Shown here: piece after piece, positions 45,579-54,508 of the stretch
Position numbering within the stretch: the stretch's first letter is position 1
Layout of the letters: each line of letters opens with the position of its first letter
Source of the DNA: Hyphomicrobiales bacterium
Lineage (GTDB): Bacteria; Pseudomonadota; Alphaproteobacteria; Rhizobiales; Beijerinckiaceae
Assembly (NCBI GenBank): GCA_900470775.1
Contig: UCBZ01000032.1
Location: 124,001 to 188,000 of the forward strand
Reading direction: 5' to 3'
Length of the DNA stretch: 64,000 nt
The notes under the pieces: generated by a model
The model's input: only the letters and a program-made list of their open reading frames with translations
What the model was told of the DNA's origin: nothing
The model's database searches: none
Program-made: the position numbers and the translations under genes

Positions 45579-46963
45579 GCGGCGCGGTCCTGCATCGCGG
45601 TGAGCAGCGCCTGCCCGCCCTGCCCCGCGCTCAGCCGCCCAGTGGGGTCGATGATGTCCATCCGCCGCAGCCAGTCCTCGAACTCGGGCGCGCGCCTCAG
45701 TCCGAGAACCTCGCGGATGTAGAGCTGGTCGTGGAAGGAGGTCGACTGGTAGTTCAGCATGATGTCGTCGGCGCCGGGCACCCCCATGATGAAGTTGACG
45801 CCGGCCGTGCCCAGCAGGGTCAGCAGCGTGTCCATGTCGTCCTGATCGGCCTCGGCATGGTTGGTGTAGCAGATGTCGCAGCCCATCGGCACGCCGAGCA
45901 GTTTGCCGCAGAAATGGTCCTCCAGCCCGGCCCGGATGATCTGCTTGCCGTCATAGAGATATTCCGGGCCGATGAAGCCGACGACGGTGTTGACCAGCAG
46001 CGGCTGATAGGCCCGGCAGACGGCATAGGCGCGGGCTTCCAGCGTCTGCTGGTCGACACCGTGATGGGCATTGGCCGAGAGCGCCGCGCCCTGCCCGGTC
46101 TCGAAATACATGACGTTGTCGCCGACCGTGCCGCGCTTCTGCGAACGGCCGGCCTCCAGCCCCTCCTGCAGCAGCGCCAGCGTCACGCCGAAGGAGGCAT
46201 TGGCGGCTTGCGTGCCGGCGACCGACTGGAAGACCAGATCGACCGGCGCGCCCTGCTCGATCAGCGCGATCGAGGAGGTGACGTGGGTCAGGATGCAGGC
46301 CTGGGTCGGGATGTCGAAGCGCGCGATGACGCCGTCGAGCAAGCGCAAAAGCTCGCCGATCCGGGCCGTGCTGTCGGAGGCCGGGTTGATGCCGATGACG
46401 GCATCGCCGCAGCCATAGCTGAGGCCGTCGATGGTCGAGGCGAGGATGCCGGCGGCATCGTCGGTCGGATGATTGGGCTGGATGCGCACGGCCAGCCGGC
46501 CGGGCAGACCGAGCGTGTTACGGAAGCGCGTGACGACGCTGCATTTGCGCGCGACGAGGATCAGATCCTGGTTGCGCATCAGCTTGGAGACGGCAGCCGC
46601 CATCTCCGGCGTGATGCCGGGCGCGAGCCGGGCGAGCGCGTCGGTCGTCGCGGCCTCCGAGCAGAGCCAGTCGCGGAATTCGCCGACCGTCAGCGTGGCA
46701 ACCGGCGCAAAGGCTGCCGCATCGTGGCTGTCGACGATCAGGCGGGTGACCTCGTCGATTTCGTAGGGAACCAGCGCCTCGTGCAGGAAGGTCCGCAGCG
46801 GCAGATCGGCCAGCGCGATCCGGGCCGCCATCATCTCCTCCATGCTGCCGGCCGCCAGACCCGCCAGCACGTCGCCCGAGCGCAGCGGCGTCGCCTTCGC
46901 CATCAGCTCCCTGAGATCGGCGAAGGCATAAGACTGCCTGCCGACCGCGACGCGATACCCCAT
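45575..46963 (-). CDS. eutB: Ethanolamine ammonia-lyase large subunit
   Basis: Catalytic subunit of 462 residues, normal length. ATG 46963 with GGAG seven bases upstream starts MGYRVAVGRQSYAFADL. Recognisable stretches include DSTARIGELLRLLDGVI, TSSIALIEQGAPVDLVFQSVAGTQ, FETGQGAALSANAHHGVDQQT and GADDIMLNYQSTSFHDQLY. It binds adenosylcobalamin made by the cob genes nearby. A GMC oxidoreductase gene is divergent. Confidence 0.97.
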   Translation of the reverse strand: MGYRVAVGRQSYAFADLRELMAKATPLRSGDVLAGLAAGSMEEMMAARIALADLPLRTFLHEALVPYEIDEVTRLIVDSHDAAAFAPVATLTVGEFRDWLCSEAATTDALARLAPGITPEMAAAVSKLMRNQDLILVARKCSVVTRFRNTLGLPGRLAVRIQPNHPTDDAAGILASTIDGLSYGCGDAVIGINPASDSTARIGELLRLLDGVIARFDIPTQACILTHVTSSIALIEQGAPVDLVFQSVAGTQAANASFGVTLALLQEGLEAGRSQKRGTVGDNVMYFETGQGAALSANAHHGVDQQTLEARAYAVCRAYQPLLVNTVVGFIGPEYLYDGKQIIRAGLEDHFCGKLLGVPMGCDICYTNHAEADQDDMDTLLTLLGTAGVNFIMGVPGADDIMLNYQSTSFHDQLYIREVLGLRRAPEFEDWLRRMDIIDPTGRLSAGQGGQALLTAMQDRAA

Positions 46964-47162
46964 CAACCGTCTCCCGGACGCGGCCAAGAGGCCCCGACGC
47001 CATATCAACCGCTCACCACGACCCTAGCAAGGCGCGGGCCGAGACCGGGCGCTGCGGCACATCCGCATTGCGAGCGCGCACGCATTGCCCCGCCGCCCCA
47101 TGCACCGTATCCCTCGCCTGACGAGAGCGGGGCGACACCCGCCATCGCGAGCAGGAAACGCC

Positions 47163-48812
47163 ATGGCCGATCGAGATGATGCCGGACGCCGCACGGTCGG
47201 CACTTACGATTATGTCGTGATCGGCGCCGGCTCGGCCGGCTGCGTGCTCGCCAACCGGCTCTCGCGCAATCCCAAGACACGGGTGCTCGTGCTGGAGGCA
47301 GGCGGGCGGGACGACTGGATCTGGTTCCACATCCCCGTCGGCTATCTCTTCGCCATCGGCAATCCGCGCGCCGACTGGCTGTTCAAGACCGAGCCGCAGG
47401 CAGGGCTGGGTGGCCGTGCCCTGGCCTATCCGCGCGGCAAGGTGCTCGGCGGATCGTCCGCGATCAACGCCATGGTCTATATGCGCGGGCAGGCCGCCGA
47501 TTACGATGGCTGGCGCCAGCTCGGGCTTTCCGGATGGGGCTGGGACGATGTGCTGCCCTATTTCCTGGCGCATGAAGACCATGCCGGCCCGGGCACAGGC
47601 GGCATGCACAAATCCGGCGGGGAATGGCGCGTCGAGCACCCACGCGTGCGCTGGGCCATTCTCGATGCGATCCGCGAGGCGGCGGCAGCAGCGGGCATCG
47701 CCAAGATCGACGATTTCAACACCGGCGACAACGAGGGCTCGTCCTATTTCCAGGTGAACCAGCGTCGCGGACGGCGGCTCAGCAGCTTCAATGCCTTCAT
47801 GCGGCCGGTGCTGGACGACCGCGAGAGCAATCTCCGGCTCGAAATAGGTGTGCTGGTTGAGCGCGTCGTGATCGAGGAGGGCCGGGTCACATCCGTCGAG
47901 TTCATCCATGGCGGCGAGAAACTGCGCGTCGAGGTGACCGGCGAGGTCGTGCTCAGCGCCGGCGCCATCGGCTCGCCCGCCTTGCTCGAACGCTCCGGCA
48001 TCGGCGATGGCGCGCGCCTGCAGGGCCTCGGCATCGATACCGTCGCCGATCTGCCCGGCGTCGGCGAGAATTTGCAGGACCATCTGCAGATCCGGCCGGT
48101 CTACAAGGTCGAGGGCGTGCGCACGCTCAACAGCGACTATGCCAAGCTCTGGCGCCGGCCGTTGATGGCGCTGCAATATGCGGCGCTGCGCAGCGGGCCG
48201 CTGACCATGGCGCCCTCGCAGGTCGGCGCCTTCGCGAAGTCCTCGGCCGAATACGCCACGGCCAATCTGCAATATCATTTCCAGCCGCTTTCGCTGGATT
48301 CATGGGGCTCCGGCCTGCATCCCTTCGACGCCTTCACCGCCAGCGTCTGCAATCTGCGCCCGACCAGCCGCGGCCATGTCCACATCAAGACGCCGCATGT
48401 CGATGACGCGCCGGCGATCTCGCCGAACTATCTCGACACGGAAGCCGACCGGCAGGTCGCGGTCGATGCCATGAAGCTGACCCGCCGGATCGTGGAGCAG
48501 GCGCCGCTTGCCCGCTTCCGGCCGCAGGAGCATCTGCCCGGCGCCGCTGCCGCGAGCGACGAGGACCTGCTTGCCGCTGCCGCGGCCTTGGGCACGACGA
48601 TCTTCCACCCTGTCGGCACGGCCAAGATGGGCAGTGACAGCGACCCCCGCGCGGTGCTCGACGAACGGTTGCGGGTGCGCGGCATCCGGGGCCTGCGCGT
48701 GATCGATGCCTCCGCGATGCCGGCAATCACCTCGGGCAACACCGCCAACCCAACGATGATGATCGCCGAGAAGGGCGCGGCGATGATGATCGAGGATGCG
48801 CGGGCGGGGTGA
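47163..48812 (+). CDS. GMC-family FAD oxidoreductase (choline/alcohol dehydrogenase type)
   Basis: Flavoprotein of 549 residues oxidising an alcohol group. The FAD motif is YDYVVIGAGSAGCVLANRL, GMC signature 1 is PRGKVLGGSSAINAMVYMRG, signature 2 lies in LSAGAIGSPALLERSGIG, and the catalytic histidine and asparagine are in IFHPVGTAKMG and SGNTANPTMMIAEK. ATG 47163 follows AGGAAA. It is divergent from eutB with 199 bases between. An alkanol, choline or ethanolamine-derived alcohol are possible substrates; none is proven. Confidence 0.93.
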   Translation: MADRDDAGRRTVGTYDYVVIGAGSAGCVLANRLSRNPKTRVLVLEAGGRDDWIWFHIPVGYLFAIGNPRADWLFKTEPQAGLGGRALAYPRGKVLGGSSAINAMVYMRGQAADYDGWRQLGLSGWGWDDVLPYFLAHEDHAGPGTGGMHKSGGEWRVEHPRVRWAILDAIREAAAAAGIAKIDDFNTGDNEGSSYFQVNQRRGRRLSSFNAFMRPVLDDRESNLRLEIGVLVERVVIEEGRVTSVEFIHGGEKLRVEVTGEVVLSAGAIGSPALLERSGIGDGARLQGLGIDTVADLPGVGENLQDHLQIRPVYKVEGVRTLNSDYAKLWRRPLMALQYAALRSGPLTMAPSQVGAFAKSSAEYATANLQYHFQPLSLDSWGSGLHPFDAFTASVCNLRPTSRGHVHIKTPHVDDAPAISPNYLDTEADRQVAVDAMKLTRRIVEQAPLARFRPQEHLPGAAAASDEDLLAAAAALGTTIFHPVGTAKMGSDSDPRAVLDERLRVRGIRGLRVIDASAMPAITSGNTANPTMMIAEKGAAMMIEDARAG

Positions 48813-48933
48813 CAAGGGAACGCGAACGACGGGCGTTCCATGAAAAGGCGCAAAGCCCCATCATTCGTATGATGCGCGATCAGCCGATCAGGACAAGATC
48901 GCGGCTGGAACGACCCCCACGCAAGGACGAGCG

Positions 48934-49455
48934 ATGACGGAGCCCCAGCCGCAGAACGACAAGCGTGGCCCGCTTGGCCGCGTCCTGTTCGCCATCCTGC
49001 GGACCATCCTGACCGTCCTGATCGTGATCGACGAGATCGCCCGGCCGCTCTATCGGCCGCTGATCGCCTGGGTCGCGTCGCTGGAAATCGTCGCGCGGAT
49101 GGAGCGCTGGATCGCGCGACAGCCGCGCCTGGCAATCCTGGCCCTGCTCGCCGTGCCCTTCGCCGTCGCAGAGCCGCTGAAGCTGCTCGGCCTCGTGATG
49201 ATGGCCGATGGTCGGGCCCGAAGCGGCCTGATCGTCTTCGGCTTCGCCCATCTGGTGAGCTTCCTGCTCGTCGAGCGCATCTACCATGCCGGGCACGAAA
49301 AGCTCCTGACCTATGGCTGGCTGGCCTGGGTCATGGGGCTGCTCACGAAGCTCCGCAGCCGCGTCATGGACTGGGTCCGCAGCAGCGCGGCCTATGCGAT
49401 CGCGCTGCGCAGCCGCGACGCGGCACGGCAATGGTGGCGCGGATTGCGGGCGTGA
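48934..49455 (+). CDS. Small hypothetical membrane protein
   Basis: Protein of 173 residues not recognised as a named family. Hydrophobic segments lie at about 17-35 (LFAILRTILTVLIVIDEIA), 66-90 (LAILALLAVPFAVAEPLKLL) and 98-113 (GLIVFGFAHLVSFLLVE), with a short N-terminal charged tail and an arginine-rich C-terminus. Probably an inner-membrane protein with two or three helices. The gene stands alone between the GMC gene and palindrome B4. Confidence 0.75.
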   Translation: MTEPQPQNDKRGPLGRVLFAILRTILTVLIVIDEIARPLYRPLIAWVASLEIVARMERWIARQPRLAILALLAVPFAVAEPLKLLGLVMMADGRARSGLIVFGFAHLVSFLLVERIYHAGHEKLLTYGWLAWVMGLLTKLRSRVMDWVRSSAAYAIALRSRDAARQWWRGLRA

Positions 49456-49484
49456 ATGAGCAGCAAGACTGCTCGGTTTCACCA

Positions 49485-49604
49485 CAGCCCTCATCCTGAG
49501 GAGCCGCGTAGCGGCGTCTCGAAGGATGCTTCAGGAGGCTCCGGTGCAATCTGGAGCATCCTTCGAGACGCGGCCTTCGGCCGCTCCTCAGGATGAGGGC
49601 TGTG
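49485..49604. repeat. Family B interspersed palindrome, copy B4
   Basis: Arms CAGCCCTCATCCTGAGGAGC and CTCCTCAGGATGAGGGCTG. Side hairpins GCCGC-GTA-GCGGC and GCGGCC-TTC-GGCCGC. Lies between the convergent membrane-protein and dehydrogenase genes. Confidence 0.88.
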
Positions 49605-49621
49605 GGTAGCTAGGCTGTGCT

Positions 49622-50593
49622 TTAGACGACCTGATTGCGCAGGGCGCTCTCGCCGCGCGTCAGCCGGCCGAGGTTTTCGATCAGCAGGTCGACGACATTG
49701 CCCTCATAGGCGCGCGTCTCGCCGGCGCTGTGCGGGGTGACGATGACCTGCGGCATCGCCCAGAGCGGCGACGTCGCGGCCAGCGGCTCCTCGACGAAGG
49801 TGTCGAGGCCGGCGCCGGCGATGCGCCTTTCGCCGAGCGCTGCGATCAGCGCCTGCTCGTCGACGACCTTGCCACGCGCGACATTGATCAGGAGCGCGGT
49901 CGGCTTCATCGCGGCCAGCGCCTTCGCATCGATCAGGTTTTCCGTCTCGGGCGTCAGCGGGCAGGTCAGCGCGACGATGTCGGCCTGCGCCATAACCTCG
50001 TGCAACTGGTCGGGCCGCACGATCGCCTCGATGCCGGGCTGCGGCTCCGGACTGCGGCGCACGCCGATGACACGCAGGCCGAAGGCGGCCGCCAGCGTCG
50101 CCAGTCGCAGGCCGATGCGGCCGAGACCGACGATGACCAAGGTCTTGCCGGCAAGCTCGTCCTCGCGGCGGGCGCGGTCGCCGATCATCGGGCGCCAGGT
50201 CTTGGCCGTCTGGTTGTCGCGGGCGAGATGGATCTGGCGGGTCAGGCCCAGGATCAGCGCCATGGCGTGCTCGGAAACCGCCCGCTCATTGGCTCCCTGA
50301 GCGCTCGCAAGCCGGATGCCGGCGGTGGCGAAGGCCGCCTTGTCGTACTGGTCCGTGCCAGCGCTGACCGACTGGACGAAACGCAGCTTCGGGCTCGTCG
50401 CGATCAGTTCGTTGCGCCAGAGGCCCGAGACCACCACCACATCGGCCTCATGCGCGCGGGCTTTGAACTCGTCGAGCGAGCGCACCTCGAAGCTCTTCGC
50501 CGAGCGCCCCCGCGTCTGGAATTCAGCCTGTAGCTGATAGGCGGCATGGGCGAAGCAGATGGTCAGTTCGCTTTCGGGTGGCAGCGCGGGCAT
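49622..50593 (-). CDS. D-2-hydroxyacid dehydrogenase family protein
   Basis: NAD(P)-dependent reductase of 323 residues. The nucleotide motif GLGRIGLRLA lies near residue 155, and the catalytic Arg, Glu and His are in LINVARGKVVDEQ, DTFVEEPLA and VTPHSAGETRAYEG. It interconverts a 2-keto acid and a D-2-hydroxy acid. The exact substrate is not clear. It ends 17 bases from palindrome B4 and lies just downstream of cobC on the same strand, without an obvious cobalamin link. Confidence 0.92.
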   Translation of the reverse strand: MPALPPESELTICFAHAAYQLQAEFQTRGRSAKSFEVRSLDEFKARAHEADVVVVSGLWRNELIATSPKLRFVQSVSAGTDQYDKAAFATAGIRLASAQGANERAVSEHAMALILGLTRQIHLARDNQTAKTWRPMIGDRARREDELAGKTLVIVGLGRIGLRLATLAAAFGLRVIGVRRSPEPQPGIEAIVRPDQLHEVMAQADIVALTCPLTPETENLIDAKALAAMKPTALLINVARGKVVDEQALIAALGERRIAGAGLDTFVEEPLAATSPLWAMPQVIVTPHSAGETRAYEGNVVDLLIENLGRLTRGESALRNQVV

Positions 50594-50692
50594 TCGATCG
50601 ATTCCTCTCGAGGCAAGGCGTGTTCAGGCGAAAGTGAGCGGCAAACTAGCGGGCGGCTCGGGCTCTGTCCCGGCGTGTGGCGCATGCAAGAC

Positions 50693-51754
50693 TTACGCTG
50701 AAACCGCGCGCGGCGCGAAGGACGCCAGCGCTGCCTCCAGCCTGCGCCAGGCTTCCGCGTCGCCGGGCAGGCCGAAGCGCAGCCATGTCGCATCGTTCTG
50801 GAAGCGGCGGACATAGAGGCCGTGGCGGCCGAGATGCGCAAAGAGCGCCGGCGCATCGGGCGTCGCCAGCAGGCGAAACAGCGCCGTGCCGCCGACGATC
50901 CGGCCAAGCGGCGAGAGCAGGGCATCGAGCCGGGTTGCATCGGCGGCGCGCGCCGCGCCGGCCGCCGCGAGCCATTCGGAGTCGGCCAGGGCCTGTGCCC
51001 CGATCTCCAGCGCCGGGCCGGCGACCGCCCAAGGACCCATCGCGGCGCGCAGCACGGCCATCGGGCCTTCCTCGCCGATCGCGAAGCCGAGCCTCACACC
51101 AGCCAGCCCGTAGGTCTTGCCGAAAGAGCGCAGCACGATCGTCGCAGGCGGCAGGGTTGGCAGCAGGCTGTTCTCCGGCGTGAAATCGGCAAAGGCCTCG
51201 TCGAGGATCAGCATGCCGCCGCGCATGGCGCAGCGCGCGGCGAGAGCGGCAAGGTCTGCGACCGGAAGACTGCGGCCATCGGGATTGTTCGGATTGACCA
51301 CCACGACGCTAGCGGCGTCAGCCGTTTCGGCCGGCGTAGTCGCCTCGGTCACGTCAGCACCAACCTTGCGCCATGCCTGTGCGTGCTCGGCATAGGTCGG
51401 CCCCAGTACCGCGACCGGACCCGCATGGACCAGCGACGGCAGCACGCGCGGCAGCAGGTCGATCAGGATCTGCGTGCCCGGCGCGGCAACGATGTGGACG
51501 CCGGGAGGAACGCGATAGGCGGTTCGCGCCGCCGCGAGCAAGGCCGCCTCGCCGTCGGCGCCGGGCAGACGCTGCCACAGGCTTAACGGCAGCTCGGGAA
51601 GCGGATAGGGGATGGGATTGATCCCGGTGGAGAGATCGATCCAGGGTTGCGGCGCATCGGGAAACAGCGTCCGCGCCTGGGCGAGATCGCCGCCATGCCA
51701 GATGCCGTCCTCAGCCACGATCGCTCCCGTTCCGCATGAATCGTCCTGTCGCAT
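50693..51754 (-). CDS. cobC: L-threonine-O-3-phosphate decarboxylase
   Basis: PLP enzyme of 353 residues making aminopropanol phosphate for the nucleotide loop of cobalamin. It has the family start HGGDL near residue 22, the segment IDLSTGINPIPYPLP, VVVNPNNPDGRSLP and the PLP lysine in RSFGKTYGLAGVRLGFA. If ATG 51754 is used, it shares the tetranucleotide CATG with the ATG of cobD on the other strand; GTG 51718 is an alternative start. Confidence 0.93.
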   Translation of the reverse strand: MRQDDSCGTGAIVAEDGIWHGGDLAQARTLFPDAPQPWIDLSTGINPIPYPLPELPLSLWQRLPGADGEAALLAAARTAYRVPPGVHIVAAPGTQILIDLLPRVLPSLVHAGPVAVLGPTYAEHAQAWRKVGADVTEATTPAETADAASVVVVNPNNPDGRSLPVADLAALAARCAMRGGMLILDEAFADFTPENSLLPTLPPATIVLRSFGKTYGLAGVRLGFAIGEEGPMAVLRAAMGPWAVAGPALEIGAQALADSEWLAAAGAARAADATRLDALLSPLGRIVGGTALFRLLATPDAPALFAHLGRHGLYVRRFQNDATWLRFGLPGDAEAWRRLEAALASFAPRAVSA

Positions 51755-52730
51755 GAACCCCGCCGAGACCCTGCTTCTGCTGCTCGCGGCGCTCCTCGTC
51801 GAAGCGGCGCTCGGCTATCCGGAGCGCTTGTATGCGCTGATCGGCCATCCCGTCACCTGGCTCGGCGCGCTGATCGCGCGGCTCGACCGTTGGCTGAACC
51901 GGGAGGATGCAGGGTTTGCTGCCCGCAAGGCGGCGGGGATCGCGGCGCTTCTTATCCTTCTGGCGGTGACGCTTGCTGTCGCGCTCGGTTTGACATGGCT
52001 CTGCCGGCCGCTCGGACCCGCCGGCCTGCTGCCGCTCGCGCTCTTTGCCTCGACCCTGCTGGCGCAGCGCAGCCTGCACGAGCATGTCGCTGCCGTCGCC
52101 GACGGGCTGGAGCGCGGCGGCCTCGTGGAGGGCCGAAAGGCCGTGTCGATGATCGTCGGGCGCAATCCCGACAGTCTCGACGAGGCCGGAGTGTCGCGCG
52201 CCGCGATCGAGAGCCTGTCGGAGAATTTCTCCGATGGCGTGGTCGCGCCGGCCTTCTGGCTCGGCGTCGCCGGTTTGCCGGGCATCGCGCTCTACAAGGC
52301 GATCAACACCGCCGATTCGATGATCGGCCACAAGACGCCGCGCCATCTCGCCTTCGGCTGGGCCTCGGCCCGGCTCGACGATCTCGTCAACCTGCCGGCC
52401 TCGCGGCTGACGGCGCTGCTGCTGATCGCCGCCGCAGCACTCGACCGTGAGGCCGATGCGGCCAACGCCTGGCGGGCGGTGCGCCGCGATGCGCGCCAGC
52501 ACCGCTCGCCCAATGCCGGCTGGCCGGAAGCGGCGATGGCCGGCGCGCTGGGGTTACGCCTCGCAGGACCGCGCATCTATGGCGAGGTCGTGGTGGACGA
52601 TGGCTGGATGGGCGATGGCCGCGCCGAGGCGACGGCCGCCGACATCCGCCGGGCGCTGCGGCTGTATCGTCGGGCCTGCGGGGTGCTGTGGGGGCTGGCG
52701 GCGGTGGGCGGGGCGGTTGCGCTCGTCTAG
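51753..52730 (+). CDS. cobD: Adenosylcobinamide-phosphate synthase (CobD/CbiB)
   Basis: Inner-membrane protein of 325 residues that attaches aminopropanol (phosphate) to adenosylcobyric acid. Hydrophobic N-terminus ETLLLLLAALLVEAALGYPERLYALIGHPV, then SMIVGRNPDSLDEAGVSRAAIESLSENFSDGVVAP (shown by its conserved parts), ALYKAINTADSMIGHK and GDARQHRSPNAGWPEAAMAGAL-like RDARQHRSPNAGWPEAA. Start ATG 51753 fits the family. It is divergent from cobC and converges on cobO across palindrome C2. Confidence 0.95.
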   Translation: MNPAETLLLLLAALLVEAALGYPERLYALIGHPVTWLGALIARLDRWLNREDAGFAARKAAGIAALLILLAVTLAVALGLTWLCRPLGPAGLLPLALFASTLLAQRSLHEHVAAVADGLERGGLVEGRKAVSMIVGRNPDSLDEAGVSRAAIESLSENFSDGVVAPAFWLGVAGLPGIALYKAINTADSMIGHKTPRHLAFGWASARLDDLVNLPASRLTALLLIAAAALDREADAANAWRAVRRDARQHRSPNAGWPEAAMAGALGLRLAGPRIYGEVVVDDGWMGDGRAEATAADIRRALRLYRRACGVLWGLAAVGGAVALV

Positions 52731-52731
52731 C

Positions 52732-52825
52732 CGTCATGCTCGGGCTTGACCCGAGCATCTCGTGCCGAGAGAGGCTTTGGCGCCCGTTCCGGGCTGAGAT
52801 TCTCGGATCAAGCCCGAGAATGACG
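52732..52825. repeat. Family C interspersed palindrome, copy C2
   Basis: Begins CCGTCATGCTCGGGCTTGAC and ends AGCCCGAGAATGACG, with GAGCATCTC in the left arm and GATTCTCGG in the right. Lies between convergent cobD and cobO. Confidence 0.8.
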
Positions 52826-52833
52826 TGCTTCGC

Positions 52834-53445
52834 CTAGAACTCAATCCCCTCCTGCGCCTTCACGCCCGCCGCGAAATGGTGCTTCACCAGCGTCATCTCC
52901 GTCACGAGGTCGGCGGCTTCGATCAGCTCAGGCTTGGCGTTGCGGCCGGTGACGATGATGTGGAGGTCGCTGCGTCGCGCGGCCAGTGTCGCGACGACCT
53001 CGGCCAGCGGCAGGTAATCGTAGCGCAGCGCGATGTTGAGTTCGTCGAGCACGATCAGGCGGATCGTCTCGTCGGCCATGAGTTCCTTCGCCTTGTCGAA
53101 GGCGCGGGTCGCGGCGGCGATGTCGCGGGCCTTGTCCTGCGTCTCCCAGGTGAAGCCCTCGCCCATGGTGTGCCACGAGACCTGGTCGCCGAAAGCCTCC
53201 AGCGCCTTGCGCTCGCCGGTCTCCCAGGCGCCCTTGATGAACTGCACCACGCCGATGCGCCAACCATGGCCTAGCGCGCGCAAGGCGAGCCCGAAGGCCG
53301 CCGTCGACTTGCCCTTGCCGGGTCCGCTGTTGACGATGAGCAGACCCTTCTCGACCGTCTTGGCGGCGACCTCGGCGTCCTGCACCGCCTTGCGCTTCTC
53401 CATCTTGGCCTTGTGGCGGGCGGCTTCGTCGGTTTCCGCGGTCAT
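52834..53445 (-). CDS. cobO: Cob(I)alamin adenosyltransferase CobO
   Basis: Enzyme of 203 residues that adds the adenosyl group from ATP to the corrin cobalt. It has the N-terminal HKAKMEKRKAVQDAEVA, the P-loop NSGPGKGKSTAAFGLALRA, FIKGAWETGERKAL, LIVLDELNIALRYDYLP and the end KHHFAAGVKAQEGIEF, all typical of CobA/CobO/BtuR. ATG 53445 matches relatives; an ATG at 53460 overlapping the cobU stop is also possible. Downstream of cobU. Confidence 0.95.
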   Translation of the reverse strand: MTAETDEAARHKAKMEKRKAVQDAEVAAKTVEKGLLIVNSGPGKGKSTAAFGLALRALGHGWRIGVVQFIKGAWETGERKALEAFGDQVSWHTMGEGFTWETQDKARDIAAATRAFDKAKELMADETIRLIVLDELNIALRYDYLPLAEVVATLAARRSDLHIIVTGRNAKPELIEAADLVTEMTLVKHHFAAGVKAQEGIEF

Positions 53446-53456
53446 ATTTCGGTCTC

Positions 53457-53969
53457 TCATTTCACCAGCATCGGCAGTCCGGCGACCATGAAGACCACGC
53501 GGCCGGCGCGAGCCGCAACCGCCTGATGCAGCCGGCCGGCCTCGTCGCGGAAGCGCCGCGCCAGCGCATTGTCGGGCACGATGCCGAGCCCGACCTCGTT
53601 GGAGACCAGCACGACCGGGGCGGAGGCCTGGGCGCAGGCCTCGATCAGGGCCGCGCCCGCCGCAGCCGTATCGTGCTCGGCGAGCATGAGATTGGTCAGC
53701 CAGAGCGTCAGACAATCGACCAGCACCGGCCGCCCGGCCGGAAGCCCGCGAATCGCGTCGGGCAGGTCGAGGGCAGCGTCGAGCGTGATCCAGTCGCCGG
53801 AGCGCCGCGCCCGGTGCTCGGCAATGCGCGCGGCCATCTCGTCGTCCCAGGCCTGCGCCGTCGCGATATAGGCCCAGGGCGGCGGCAAAGCCTCGATCAG
53901 CGCCTCGGCATGGCGACTCTTGCCCGAGCGGGCGCCGCCGATGACGAGGGTGAGATGGGGGATATCCAC
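53457..53969 (-). CDS. cobU: Bifunctional adenosylcobinamide kinase/guanylyltransferase
   Basis: Enzyme of 170 residues (CobP in aerobic nomenclature) that phosphorylates adenosylcobinamide and transfers GMP to it. P-loop LVIGGARSGKSRHAE near residues 8-22, the guanylyl-accepting histidine region MAARIAEHRARRSGDW, DCLTLWLTNLM and VVLVSNEVGLGIVPDNALARRFRDEAGRLHQ (only partly quoted motifs: SNEVGLGIVP) identify it. It is transcribed away from the riboswitch, with palindrome C3 near its start. Confidence 0.95.
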   Translation of the reverse strand: MDIPHLTLVIGGARSGKSRHAEALIEALPPPWAYIATAQAWDDEMAARIAEHRARRSGDWITLDAALDLPDAIRGLPAGRPVLVDCLTLWLTNLMLAEHDTAAAGAALIEACAQASAPVVLVSNEVGLGIVPDNALARRFRDEAGRLHQAVAARAGRVVFMVAGLPMLVK

Positions 53970-53985
53970 GGGCAGCGACCTCCGT

Positions 53986-54063
53986 CGTCATGCTCGGGCT
54001 TGCCCCGAGCATCTCCTGCAAGAGATTCTCAGGCTCTGCGCTTCGCTCCGCCCGAGAATGACG
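53986..54063. repeat. Family C interspersed palindrome, copy C3
   Basis: Begins CGTCATGCTCGGGCTTGCCC and ends CGCCCGAGAATGACG; shorter than the other two C copies. Lies upstream of cobU and of the riboswitch, in a divergent promoter region. Confidence 0.78.
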
Positions 54064-54107
54064 GCGCCCTGCATTGCACAGCACCGCCCACATGGCTAAT
54101 GATCTCA

Positions 54108-54268
54108 GCCGACGGTGCCTCCGCAAGGAGGTGAAAAGGGAACGCGGTGCGATACCGCGGCTGCCCCCGCAACTGTAAGCGGCGAGTTCTGCGCCATCGG
54201 CCACTGGGAGCGATCCCGGGAAGGCGGTGCAGGATGCCTAGACCCGCGAGCCAGGAGACCTGCCGTCG
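54108..54268 (+). promoter_or_regulatory. Cobalamin (AdoCbl-type) riboswitch
   Basis: All main conserved blocks are present in order: GGTGCCTCCGCAAGGAGG, AAAAGGGAA (54134-54142), the CCCGCAACTGTAAGCGG block (54166-54182), the B12 box GCCACTGGG from 54200, GGGAAGGCGG, and GACCCGCGAGCCAGGAGACC at 54241-54260. It stands about 50 bases upstream of cbtB and should shut off the cbt-cob operon when cobalamin is plentiful. Confidence 0.95.
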
Positions 54269-54319
54269 TCCGATCCGCATTTCCAACAGGCCGCCGGCGG
54301 GGCGGCCAGGAGAACAGTG

Positions 54320-54496
54320 ATGAACACGGTTACGGTTTCCACGCAGCAGGCCAGCGTTTCAGAACGCGTCAAGGCCGTCGCTGCGGCGCTCCTGCTGGGC
54401 AGCGTGCTGGTCTACACGGTCGGATTCGCGGCCTCGGCCAGCGTCCACAACGCGGCGCATGACACGCGCCACGGCCTCGCCTTTCCCTGCCACTAG
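54320..54496 (+). CDS. cbtB: CbtB, small subunit of cobalt transporter
   Basis: Short protein of 58 residues with one membrane helix (AVAAALLLGSVLVYTVGFAA) and a metal-binding histidine tail HNAAHDTRHGLAFPCH, the hallmark of CbtB. AGGAG stands eight bases before ATG 54320. Immediately downstream of the riboswitch and 12 bases before cbtA. CbtAB is thought to carry cobalt across the inner membrane. Confidence 0.95.
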   Translation: MNTVTVSTQQASVSERVKAVAAALLLGSVLVYTVGFAASASVHNAAHDTRHGLAFPCH

Positions 54497-54508
54497 GGAA
54501 ACAGCATC

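Noticed and set aside
48817-48839. GGAACGC/GCGTTCC inverted repeat after the GMC gene as a terminator
   Set aside because: Seven-base stem with a nine-base loop but no T run; too weak to call.
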